A stretch of DNA of 6,867 nucleotides from an uncultured Phycisphaerales bacterium (GCA_937927975.1 CALEZT010000164.1:1-6867), one strand, 5' to 3'; counted from the stretch's first letter, positions 1-5,981 are shown. The notes: generated by a model not told the origin, from the sequence alone. Numbers and translations are program-made.

Positions 1-3
1 AAA

Positions 4-38
4 GATCCCGCGTCACGCGGATCGAAGTCGTCAGACTT
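4..38 (+). other. Two short hairpins in the leader of the sigma-like gene
   Basis: Positions 4-12 (GATCCCGCG) pair with 16-23 (CGCGGATC), giving eight pairs with one bulged C and the loop TCA. Immediately after, AAGTC (25-29) pairs with GACTT (34-38) around the loop GTCA. Both lie within 46 bases of the ATG at 50, so they are in or next to the 5' leader of the first gene. They could tune translation or be the end of an upstream element cut by the window. No T-run follows either one, so they are not a clear terminator. The function is unknown and the second hairpin is short enough to be chance. Confidence 0.35.
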
Positions 39-40
39 AT

Positions 41-46
41 AGGTGA
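41..46 (+). promoter_or_regulatory. Ribosome binding site of the sigma-like gene
   Basis: AGGTGA matches the 3' half of the consensus Shine-Dalgarno sequence (AAGGAGGTGA). It is placed so that its AGG core ends six bases before the ATG at 50. This supports 50 as the true start. The promoter of this gene is not visible; it must lie upstream of the window or in the few bases before this site. Confidence 0.6.
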
Positions 47-49
47 CAA

Positions 50-2002
50 ATGAGTTCGTGTGAATGCGACACCCTCGAGTTGGTCAGGAAAGCGCAGCTC
101 GGCGACAGGGACAGTCTGACCCGCCTGGCTGAGGCGGCGAGGGTTCGCCTGCACGAATACGTGTTTCGCCTGACGCTTCAGGAAGACCTGACGCAGGACA
201 TTGTTCAGGAGACGATTTTAGAGATGCTGCGGTTTTTTGGAAAGCTGCGTCAAACCGACCGATTCTGGGGATGGCTCCATGGCATCGCCTTCAACAAGGT
301 GCGGAACCATTTCGGGAAACAGTGGCGTCGCAAGACGCGCAGCCTCTCCCAGATCGACGACGACTGCCTGATGGCCAGGAGTTCGGACCCGGACGGCTTC
401 GGGCATGGCGGCAGCGACGACGTCCTGGCCGACGTGGTCACCGAGGAACTCAAGCAGATCGTCCTGCGCTGCATCGAGGCCCTGGAGCCCCGCCAGCGGG
501 CCATCCTGACCATGCGATGCTACGATCACATGTCCTACGCGGACATCGGCAAGTTGATGGATTGTTCTGAGATCGGGGCCCGAGCCCTGTTCTATCGTGC
601 CAAGAAGGCCCTTACCAGCCGGCTATCCCGTCATGGGCTCGGCAAAGGCGCCCTGCTGATGGCTCTGGTCCTCTTCGGCAAGATGACCGCAGCCAGCAAG
701 GCGACCGCCGCGGAGATTTCCATCACGGCATCGACGGTGTCGGTCGGTCCAACCGCCGCCCTGTTGGCGACAGCAACCAGCAAGACCGGCATGGTCACCC
801 TGGCGGCGATAGCCCTGGTAGGGGTCGGGTCGATCGGGGATTGGGGATCGATGATGGGAGGTTCGAGTCGCCGCGTAAACCTCCCGTCGGACATCCCCGA
901 TCCCCAGTCGACCCTGGTCCGTTCGAACGCGGATTCGCTCCCATCGGACCGCTGGTACTATTTCCCTGAGGGTCCCCGCCAGCCGGTCATGATGAGGCTG
1001 GTGAATTTCGACCCGACCGGCAAGACCGCGACCTCCCTGGTTCTGGAGAACCAGTACGCCAACTACTACTTCGACTACGGCTCGAACACCGTCTATGTGA
1101 AGAATCATCGCATGTGGGAAGAGGGCCTCAGAGTCCGGCGGCTCCCGACAGATCCATCTGGTCTGAGCAGCTTCCTTTCTCAGATGGAAGGCACACCAGT
1201 TACTGCAGAACATGCCGCGGGATACGCCGCCGGACGGCCCTCCGACCAGAGGGGCATGCTCATCCTGTGCAGACGCCAGGATGGTCAGGAACGCAGGGTG
1301 CAGCAGCTCGACCGCCACACCAACGTTCTGGAAGAGGAGTATTTCCAGTTCAGTTGGCCGCAGAGCGCGCGACGGGTCGATGAACGCGACGAGATGCACC
1401 GCCTCGGCCGCGCGTACTTCTTCATCGACGGACAGATCAACGGAGTGACGGTTTCGGGCGCGGGACGGCTGCCCCTGGTCTATGCCGCCGGCCGGCTGCA
1501 CTGGCCCTGGCTCGAACTCCGCGTCGGAAACAGGTTCCGCGTCGTCGACACGAAAGACGGAGCGGCCGTCTACGACCAGGACCATCGGATCGTCGCCCGC
1601 TATCCGGCCGGGAGTTTCTTCAAAGGACTCGGTCGTCCCTGGCTGGGCCTCCACACGATCGACACCGTCCGTCGCGATGCAGCCGAGCAGCAGCTTCCCT
1701 TCCAGACTCGCTATGATTCGCGGACCGACCAGGCCCGCGTGCTCGTGCAGGCCTCAGTGGCGGCGCTGACCTACACGATCGATATGGACAAGGACCTGAT
1801 CCACCGCCTGGAGCTGGCGTCGAGCGGGACCACGGACCGTTCGGCCCTGGCGGGCGACCTCGCGTTCACCTATCTTGAAGATCCTTCCGATGCCCAGTTC
1901 ACAGAGCCTCGCGCCCCCGCCGGCGGAGCGGTGAGGCCGAGCCCCCAGGGCGTTCTGTGGCTGCTGGACGTGCTGGAGATGTACGATCGCGCGAATCCCT
2001 GA
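50..2002 (+). CDS. ECF-type sigma-70 factor fused to a hydrophobic segment and a large unknown C-terminal domain
   Basis: A 650-residue protein. Residues about 10-95 are a sigma-70 region 2: the stretch with LTQDIVQETILEML (47-60) fits the core-binding helix, and FWGWLHGIAFNKVRNHF (72-88) fits the -10 recognition helix. Residues about 136-192 are region 4, with LEPRQRAIL (145-153) and a helix-turn-helix in SYADIGKLMDCSEIGARALFYRAKKAL (162-188). A typical ECF factor stops near residue 190. Here residues 198-262 are hydrophobic and Ala-rich; the best membrane segment is about 246-262 and a shorter one lies at 200-210. About 390 further residues (270-650) follow that I cannot assign to a family. 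They look globular, with many Trp, Tyr and Phe (WYYFPEG at 302-308; WPWLELRVG at 485-493). With one membrane span this part would be outside the cytoplasm; with two, inside. Planctomycetes are known for ECF factors with C-terminal extensions, so the fusion is probably real. No anti-sigma gene is adjacent. The beta-helix gene follows after 29 bases and may be a target or partner. The start is supported by AGGTGA just upstream. Confidence 0.93.
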   Translation: MSSCECDTLELVRKAQLGDRDSLTRLAEAARVRLHEYVFRLTLQEDLTQDIVQETILEMLRFFGKLRQTDRFWGWLHGIAFNKVRNHFGKQWRRKTRSLSQIDDDCLMARSSDPDGFGHGGSDDVLADVVTEELKQIVLRCIEALEPRQRAILTMRCYDHMSYADIGKLMDCSEIGARALFYRAKKALTSRLSRHGLGKGALLMALVLFGKMTAASKATAAEISITASTVSVGPTAALLATATSKTGMVTLAAIALVGVGSIGDWGSMMGGSSRRVNLPSDIPDPQSTLVRSNADSLPSDRWYYFPEGPRQPVMMRLVNFDPTGKTATSLVLENQYANYYFDYGSNTVYVKNHRMWEEGLRVRRLPTDPSGLSSFLSQMEGTPVTAEHAAGYAAGRPSDQRGMLILCRRQDGQERRVQQLDRHTNVLEEEYFQFSWPQSARRVDERDEMHRLGRAYFFIDGQINGVTVSGAGRLPLVYAAGRLHWPWLELRVGNRFRVVDTKDGAAVYDQDHRIVARYPAGSFFKGLGRPWLGLHTIDTVRRDAAEQQLPFQTRYDSRTDQARVLVQASVAALTYTIDMDKDLIHRLELASSGTTDRSALAGDLAFTYLEDPSDAQFTEPRAPAGGAVRPSPQGVLWLLDVLEMYDRANP

Positions 2003-2031
2003 AACCTCCGTTCCGAGCGACGCCTAAGACC

Positions 2032-4590
2032 ATGCAGACGCCAGTTTACATATACGCAGCGATGACCGGGGCCCTGATCGCCCTGGCCGGCGGCGCTGTC
2101 TGCCTGGCGGCCTCTCCGGTGGTCTTCTGCGACGCCCGGGCGCCGGGCAACAACAGTGGCTCGAGCTGGACCAACGCGTACGTCTGCCTCCAGGACGCGC
2201 TGAAGGTCGCAGGTCCCGGCGTCGAAGTCCGCGTCGCTCAGGGCGTCTATAAACCCGACCTCCGGTACGAGATCCGAAGGGACGGCAACCGCGTCGTCGC
2301 CTCGGGCAAGCGCACCGACAGCTTCGTTCTTCCCTCGGGCGGCGTCCTCAAGGGCGGATACGCCGGCTACGGCGCGCCCAACCCCGACCAACGGGACATC
2401 GTGACGTTCAAGAGCATCCTCAGCGGCGACCTGGCCGGCAACGACATCCCGCTGAAAGACTACGACTTGCAGAGCATCGCCGCCTTCGTCCAGGACAAGA
2501 GCCGAACGGACAACAGCCAGACGGTGATCATGACCGGCGCCGGCGGAGGCGCCCCTGTCGTAGACGGGTTCACCATCACCGGCGGACATGCCGGCGTCCA
2601 GTATCCCCTCCGCGGTCGGGGCGACGCCGCGTCGGCCCTGGCGGATATGGACGGCGCGGGCGCTTTTCTCTCCAGCGGAAGTCCGCGATTCGTTCGCTGC
2701 ACGTTTCGATTGAATACAACTCGCGCAGGCGAGGCGGGCGCCGCCGGGGGGGCCGGCGTCCTTTGCATGAACGTCTCCCCGACCTTCGTGGACTGCGACT
2801 TCAGGGAGAATTTCGCGTTCGCGTCCGCCGGGACCTGTATCGGCGGCGCGATGCGGAATATCCGCGCCAATCCCGTCCTGACAAATTGCACCTTCACCGG
2901 CAACGTCGCCGCCGGAGTCGATGGCCAGTACTGGGGCGGCGCCATCGCCAACTACAACAGCAGTCCCACGATCACCGGATGCCAGTTCAGGGCGAATCTG
3001 GCCGTGCGGTCCCGCGGCGGCGCGGTCTTCAACTCCGAACGCAGCAACCCGATCCTGCTGGACTGCGTGTTCGAGTCGAACCTGGCCGACTACGGCGGCG
3101 CGATCTACAACAACGATTTCAGCAGTCCGACCGTCACTCGCTGCACCTTCCTGGCCAACCAGGCCAGTTACGGCCGGGGCGGCGCGATCCTCACCGGGAC
3201 CAACTGCACCTCGGCCGTGCTGGAGAGCCAATTCATCGGCAACAGCGCCGCCCACGAAGGCGGCGCCCTGTGCGTGGGAGGCCAGCCGGCGTTCGCCAAC
3301 TGCCTGTTTCTCGCGAACGTCGCAAGCCACGGCGCGGTGGTCTTCGCGGAACAACATGCCTACGCGACCTTCATCAACTGCACTCTGACCGCCAACGCCG
3401 CCGGCCAGAACGGAGGGGCCATCTACGGCCGCCAGAGCACCACACGAGCAGTCAACTGCATCCTGTGGTCCAATACCCCCCAGGAAGTGTACCTGGAGAA
3501 CGCCTCGGCCGAGATCACCTACAGCAACGTCCAGGGCGTCTGGGCCGGCGAAGGAAACATCCACAGCGACCCGCGATTCCTCGATCCCGCAGGGCCCGAC
3601 GGCATCGTCGGCACGCTCGACGACGATTTGAGGCTCTCCATGGGCTCGCCTTGCCTGGATCTCGGCGACAACCGCGCGGTCCCCTCTTCCATGGAGACGG
3701 ACCTCGACGGCAAATCCCGGATCGCCAACGAGCGGGTCGATCTGGGCGCCTACGAATTCAACGGACCTTTCTGCTATTACGTGGACGCAGCCACAGGAAA
3801 TGACCTCAACGGGGGATGGAGCCCCCGCGAGGCGTTCGCCACGATCCAGAAAGGAATCAACGTCGCACGCGAGGGATACACGGTGTTCGTGACGCCCGGC
3901 GTGTACCAGGAAAGCATCGACTTTCGCGGTAAAGGCGTCACGGTCGCCGGCCTCGACGGAGCGCCGACGATCGCAGCGCCCGACGAGTACGCGGTGTCGT
4001 TCTACTCGGCCGAGGGTTCCGACAGCGTCCTGAAGAATTTCGTGATCGTCGGCAGCGACGTCGGAATCTTCATCGCCGGCAGTTCTCCGACCATTCGAAA
4101 CGTCACCATCGCCGACAATGATTTCGGGATCGCGGCGTATGCCGGGGCCAGACCGATCATCACCAACTGTATCCTCTGGAACAATCGCAATGGCGATCTT
4201 TTTGGATGCACCGCGCAGTTCAGTTGCATCCAACAGGGGCTTGAGGGCCGGGGGAACATCCGCGAGAACCCGCTGTTTGCCGACACGGCAGTCGGGGATT
4301 ATCACCTGGTGTCGGAGAAAGGACGGTATGTCGCGGCGTACGGGCTGTGGGCGTTCGACAACAGGACCAGTCCGTGCATCGACGCAGGAGACCCCGAGGA
4401 CGACGTCTCGGCGGAGCGTATGCCCAACGGGGCTCGAATCGACATGGGGGCGTTCGGCGGAACGCCCCAGGCAAGCCTGAGCCGCTGGCCGCTGGCCGGC
4501 GACCTGGACCAGGATGGCGTCGTGGACTTCCGAGATCTGGCCATCCTGGCGGATACATGGCTCAACAGATTACAGACAACTCCTCCTTAG
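2032..4590 (+). CDS. Secreted two-module right-handed parallel beta-helix (Pmp-like) protein with C-terminal dockerin-like loop
   Basis: An 852-residue exported protein. Residues 1-28 look like a Sec signal peptide (hydrophobic 8-27); the residue before C24 is Val, so a lipoprotein signal is unlikely. Mature module 1 opens with a DARAPGNNSGSSW motif (34-46) and has about ten beta-helix rungs (209-480) carrying the GGAI and FxxN repeats known from chlamydial polymorphic outer membrane proteins. It closes with a block from NCILW (475) through SPCLDLGD (539-546) to DLGAYEF (570-576), resembling the domain annotated as choice-of-anchor Q. Module 2 repeats this plan in shorter form: YYVDAATGND (582-591), a few rungs, NCILW (712), SPCIDAGD (780-787), DMGAFGG (804-810). 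Residues 824-835 form one dockerin/EF-hand loop, followed by AILADTWL (837-844). Likely role: extracellular or cell-surface protein that binds a ligand or polysaccharide; no catalytic site is evident. I chose ATG 2032 because the signal peptide follows directly. An in-frame GTG at 1957 with AGGG six bases upstream would add 25 residues and overlap the preceding gene by 46 bases. No clear Shine-Dalgarno precedes 2032, so translation may depend on the upstream gene. Confidence 0.9.
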   Translation: MQTPVYIYAAMTGALIALAGGAVCLAASPVVFCDARAPGNNSGSSWTNAYVCLQDALKVAGPGVEVRVAQGVYKPDLRYEIRRDGNRVVASGKRTDSFVLPSGGVLKGGYAGYGAPNPDQRDIVTFKSILSGDLAGNDIPLKDYDLQSIAAFVQDKSRTDNSQTVIMTGAGGGAPVVDGFTITGGHAGVQYPLRGRGDAASALADMDGAGAFLSSGSPRFVRCTFRLNTTRAGEAGAAGGAGVLCMNVSPTFVDCDFRENFAFASAGTCIGGAMRNIRANPVLTNCTFTGNVAAGVDGQYWGGAIANYNSSPTITGCQFRANLAVRSRGGAVFNSERSNPILLDCVFESNLADYGGAIYNNDFSSPTVTRCTFLANQASYGRGGAILTGTNCTSAVLESQFIGNSAAHEGGALCVGGQPAFANCLFLANVASHGAVVFAEQHAYATFINCTLTANAAGQNGGAIYGRQSTTRAVNCILWSNTPQEVYLENASAEITYSNVQGVWAGEGNIHSDPRFLDPAGPDGIVGTLDDDLRLSMGSPCLDLGDNRAVPSSMETDLDGKSRIANERVDLGAYEFNGPFCYYVDAATGNDLNGGWSPREAFATIQKGINVAREGYTVFVTPGVYQESIDFRGKGVTVAGLDGAPTIAAPDEYAVSFYSAEGSDSVLKNFVIVGSDVGIFIAGSSPTIRNVTIADNDFGIAAYAGARPIITNCILWNNRNGDLFGCTAQFSCIQQGLEGRGNIRENPLFADTAVGDYHLVSEKGRYVAAYGLWAFDNRTSPCIDAGDPEDDVSAERMPNGARIDMGAFGGTPQASLSRWPLAGDLDQDGVVDFRDLAILADTWLNRLQTTPP
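2842..3270 (+). repeat. In-frame rung repeat of the beta-helix (GGCGGCGC core)
   Basis: The string GGCGGCGC begins at 2842, 2935, 3016, 3094, 3178 and 3259, at spacings of 93, 81, 78, 84 and 81 bases, all multiples of three. Each copy encodes the Gly-Gly-Ala turn that opens a beta-helix rung, followed 15-20 residues later by a Cys-x-Phe or similar step. The DNA between cores has diverged strongly, so this is an old protein-level repeat, not recent tandem duplication. The identical cores could still allow slippage or recombination that adds or removes whole rungs without breaking the frame. Confidence 0.75.
4501..4569 (+). other. Dockerin-like single calcium loop at the C-terminus of the beta-helix protein
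   Basis: Residues 824-835 of the protein have Asp at loop positions 1, 3, 5, 9 and 12 (D824, D826, D828, D832, D835), Gly at 6 (G829) and Val at 8 (V831), which is the full dockerin type I calcium-loop pattern. The helix that follows reads LAILADTWL. Classical dockerins have two such loops; only one is present here, eight residues before the stop. Similar lone C-terminal loops are common on secreted proteins of anaerobic planctomycetes, so this may be an attachment or sorting tag and need not be a cellulosome dockerin. Confidence 0.75.
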
Positions 4591-4600
4591 AAAAGGGATG

Positions 4601-4623
4601 AGTCCGGAGCGGCGGACCGGACT
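4601..4623 (+). other. GC-rich hairpin just after the beta-helix gene
   Basis: AGTCCGG (4601-4607) pairs perfectly with CCGGACT (4617-4623) around a nine-base loop, ten bases after the stop codon. It has no T-run of its own, but it stands 17 bases before the main terminator hairpin. It may protect the 3' end of the mRNA or slow polymerase ahead of the terminator. Confidence 0.5.
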
Positions 4624-4640
4624 TGGTCCCACCACACAGC

Positions 4641-4682
4641 AGCGGGATCGCTTCGCGAAGGGAGCGGTCCCGCTCGCTTTTT
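4641..4682 (+). terminator. Rho-independent terminator of the beta-helix gene
   Basis: AGCGGGATCGCT (4641-4652) pairs with AGCGGTCCCGCT (4663-4674) over twelve positions, with one G-U pair and a ten-base loop. After three bases (CGC) comes a run of five T (4678-4682). This is a good intrinsic terminator and marks the end of the transcript carrying the beta-helix gene and probably the sigma-like gene. Confidence 0.85.
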
Positions 4683-4713
4683 ACACACACCCTGACGCCA
4701 CTCTGAGCCGGGC

Positions 4714-4739
4714 TTCTGCACAATGGCCATTCTGCAGAA
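4714..4739. repeat. Nested palindromes in the non-coding region
   Basis: TTCTGCA (4714-4720) pairs with TGCAGAA (4733-4739). Inside lies the perfect 10-base palindrome AATGGCCATT (4722-4731), and the right arm is itself part of the perfect palindrome TTCTGCAGAA (4730-4739). The heptamer TTCTGCA therefore also occurs twice as a direct repeat (4714 and 4730). The element is about 140 bases upstream of the promoter at 4881. It could be a protein-binding site or an RNA hairpin; no known motif is recognised. Confidence 0.45.
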
Positions 4740-4880
4740 ATCCAATTCGAACCTATCCGAACGCGGGATCGACCGCGGCAAACCCTGGGCGCGACCCCGC
4801 CTCGGACACCGTTCCGCGAAAATTAGGAAGTTTTTTGTCCTGAGAGGCGCGATTTCCCACGAGGAATCGGTCCTTGGAGG

Positions 4881-4909
4881 TTGACGCGGCAGGTCCCTGC
4901 CACTATGAT
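4881..4909 (+). promoter_or_regulatory. Sigma70-like promoter of the prepilin-like gene, with a dyad in its spacer
   Basis: TTGACG (4881-4886) and TATGAT (4904-4909) are separated by exactly 17 bases, one mismatch each from the consensus hexamers. Transcription would start near 4916, about 35 bases before the ATG at 4951. The spacer contains the inverted repeat GGCAGG-TC-CCTGCC (4888-4901), which fills it almost completely and is well placed for a repressor or activator. The promoter is clear by sequence; the operator role is inferred. Confidence 0.75.
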
Positions 4910-4950
4910 ACAAGAGATAGGATGCGGTGTGTTGTGGTGTGGATACCAGG

Positions 4951-5886
4951 ATGACGACGTGTGCGCAGACGAAACCGCTCGGTACGCACGGTCGGAGGTG
5001 TGTGTGCAGGGGAGAGTCCGGGACTGGATTTACTCTGATTGAGCTCTTGGTAGTCTTGAGCGTTGTATCCATCCTGATGGCGACCCTGATTCCGGCCCTG
5101 GGGAAAGTGCGCAAACAGGCGAGACGACTCGTCAGCCTGGGCAACATGCGGGAAATCGTCACCGCGGTCAACTGCTTCGCCGACGACAACCATGGTCGAT
5201 ACCCCCCCTCCATCGCGACGATCGGCATCGGGGACAACTGGAACTGGCAGGAACCCACGTACCTGACCGCCTACTCCCGACGAAGCAAGAACCACCGGCG
5301 CTCGGTGAGCGCCTACCTGCACGATTACATCGCGGATGCCTCGACCATGGTGTGCCCCTGCGCTCCCTGGAAGTACAAGTATCTGCAGGAAGCCTGGAAC
5401 GCAGGCGACGCCTGGAACAATCCGGATATCGGCGCTATGCCCAGCCCCATGGTGGGCACCTACTGCCTCTACTGGAACTACACCGGATACCTCAGCGAGG
5501 AAAAGGGCGTCTTCCGAGGCCCCAGCGGGCCGGGCCGAGGGCCGCGAGAAGGTCGCGTCCTCATCACGGACTACGTCGGTTACGATCACTTCAGAAGCCC
5601 CAATTCCTTCGGCAGTTGCGAGCAATTCCGCAATGGAACCGTCACCGAAGGCAGCGACGTTTCCTCCTCCTACTGGTCCCGTCCCGGCGAGGCGACCTGC
5701 GAGGAACTGGCTGCGTTGGAGATCAAACCCAACGCCGGCTTCACGGACGGACACGTCGAATCCTTCTCGCTGACCGAAACCGTACCCATGCGGGTCATCC
5801 GGGTCCGAGACCCGGTCCTGCCCTACGAAGACAACATGAGCATCGCGCCGGGGCTCTTCTACCTGCCCCGCATCGGCCTGCGATAG
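4951..5886 (+). CDS. Prepilin-type N-terminal cleavage/methylation protein (type II secretion pseudopilin-like, DUF1559-like)
   Basis: A 311-residue protein from ATG 4951. It has the type III (prepilin) signal G26^F27, with TLIELLVVL following and the conserved Glu at mature position 5 (E31), then a hydrophobic helix to about residue 50 and the usual polar heptad continuation GKVRKQARR. A prepilin peptidase would cut after G26 and the helix would anchor or assemble the protein at the inner membrane. The rest resembles the large planctomycete family of pseudopilin-like proteins: NMREIVTAVNCFADDNHGRYPP (65-86), a CPCAPW segment (135-140), and C-terminal GFTDGHVESF (263-272), the DG-HVE ending of that family. 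No copy of core secretion genes is nearby, so it is an orphan; planctomycetes carry many such proteins of unknown job. The start is uncertain: ATG 4951 gives a 26-residue leader and a weak ribosome site; GTG 4927 adds eight residues but leaves only about 11 leader bases; GTG 5002, with GGAGG at 4994-4998, gives a more typical nine-residue leader. The family is sure, the start is not. Confidence 0.9.
   Translation: MTTCAQTKPLGTHGRRCVCRGESGTGFTLIELLVVLSVVSILMATLIPALGKVRKQARRLVSLGNMREIVTAVNCFADDNHGRYPPSIATIGIGDNWNWQEPTYLTAYSRRSKNHRRSVSAYLHDYIADASTMVCPCAPWKYKYLQEAWNAGDAWNNPDIGAMPSPMVGTYCLYWNYTGYLSEEKGVFRGPSGPGRGPREGRVLITDYVGYDHFRSPNSFGSCEQFRNGTVTEGSDVSSSYWSRPGEATCEELAALEIKPNAGFTDGHVESFSLTETVPMRVIRVRDPVLPYEDNMSIAPGLFYLPRIGLR
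4994..4998 (+). promoter_or_regulatory. Possible internal ribosome binding site for a GTG start at 5002
   Basis: GGAGG lies three bases before the in-frame GTG at 5002. The spacing is short, but it is the best Shine-Dalgarno match near the prepilin-like gene, and starting here would give a leader of nine residues ending in GTG^F, within the usual length for prepilins. The alternative is that it is a chance purine run inside the longer leader. Confidence 0.35.
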
Positions 5887-5945
5887 GCCCTCCATCTCCC
5901 CCCTGCGACGGCGTGGCGCCCGACCCGTCCATTGCCTCGTGCCGC

Positions 5946-5974
5946 TTGAAAACCGTGCCTCATGAGGCTATAGT
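5946..5974 (+). promoter_or_regulatory. Sigma70-like promoter of tex, with a palindrome touching the -10 box
   Basis: TTGAAA (5946-5951) and TATAGT (5969-5974) are 17 bases apart. The perfect 12-base palindrome GCCTCATGAGGC occupies 5957-5968, the last twelve bases of the spacer, directly against the -10 box. Transcription would start near 5981, giving a leader of about 57 bases before the TTG at 6038. The promoter is well supported by sequence; the palindrome as an operator is an inference. Confidence 0.7.
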
Positions 5975-5981
5975 TGTTCTT

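Larger units (their letters stand above)
4591..4950. other. Non-coding region between the beta-helix and prepilin-like genes
   Basis: This 360-base stretch holds, in order: a GC-rich hairpin (4601-4623), an intrinsic terminator (4641-4682), a symmetric element (4714-4739), about 140 bases with only a weak hairpin (4850-4869, seven pairs with one bulged T) and an AT-rich patch GAAAATTAGGAAGTTTTTT (4818-4836), then a sigma70-like promoter (4881-4909) and the leader of the next gene. I see no convincing small gene: readable frames here show no recognisable protein and run through the terminator and promoter. Confidence 0.7.

Noticed and set aside
623..1654. 343-codon minus-strand frame opposite the sigma-like gene
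   Set aside because: In-register antisense shadow; the sense strand has clear sigma regions and a good ribosome site.
1957..2031. GTG 1957 as the start of the beta-helix gene, with AGGG six bases upstream
   Set aside because: It would place a charged 25-residue extension before the signal peptide and overlap the sigma-like gene by 46 bases; ATG 2032 directly precedes the signal peptide. Kept as an alternative.
2089..2103. Lipoprotein signal ending at C24 of the beta-helix protein
   Set aside because: The residue before Cys is Val where Gly, Ala or Ser is needed, so a normal signal peptide cleaved a few residues later is more likely.
2842..3270. Regularly spaced GGCGGCGC strings as a CRISPR-like array
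   Set aside because: The repeats are short, lie in frame inside a coding gene, and encode the Gly-Gly-Ala turn of beta-helix rungs.
2763..3803. 346-codon plus-strand frame inside the beta-helix gene
   Set aside because: Product is dominated by Arg, Pro, Gln and His, typical of an out-of-frame reading of GC-rich coding DNA.
1870..4305. 811-codon open frame on the minus strand opposite the beta-helix gene
   Set aside because: Its triplets coincide with the sense codons of the beta-helix gene and it stays open because that gene avoids TTA, CTA and TCA. The product is a monotonous Val/Ala/Gly/Asp/Arg mix with no recognisable motif, while the sense frame has a signal peptide, rungs and a calcium loop.
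4818..4840. T-rich tract near 4831-4836 as a second terminator
   Set aside because: No GC-rich stem stands directly before the six T; the surrounding sequence is only AT-rich.
4587..5258. 223-codon minus-strand frame over the intergenic region
   Set aside because: It crosses a plus-strand terminator, a strong promoter and the prepilin signal region, has no recognisable domain and no evident ribosome site of its own that I could identify.
4903..5895. 330-codon minus-strand frame opposite the prepilin-like gene
   Set aside because: In-register antisense shadow that runs back into the plus-strand promoter; no motif seen.
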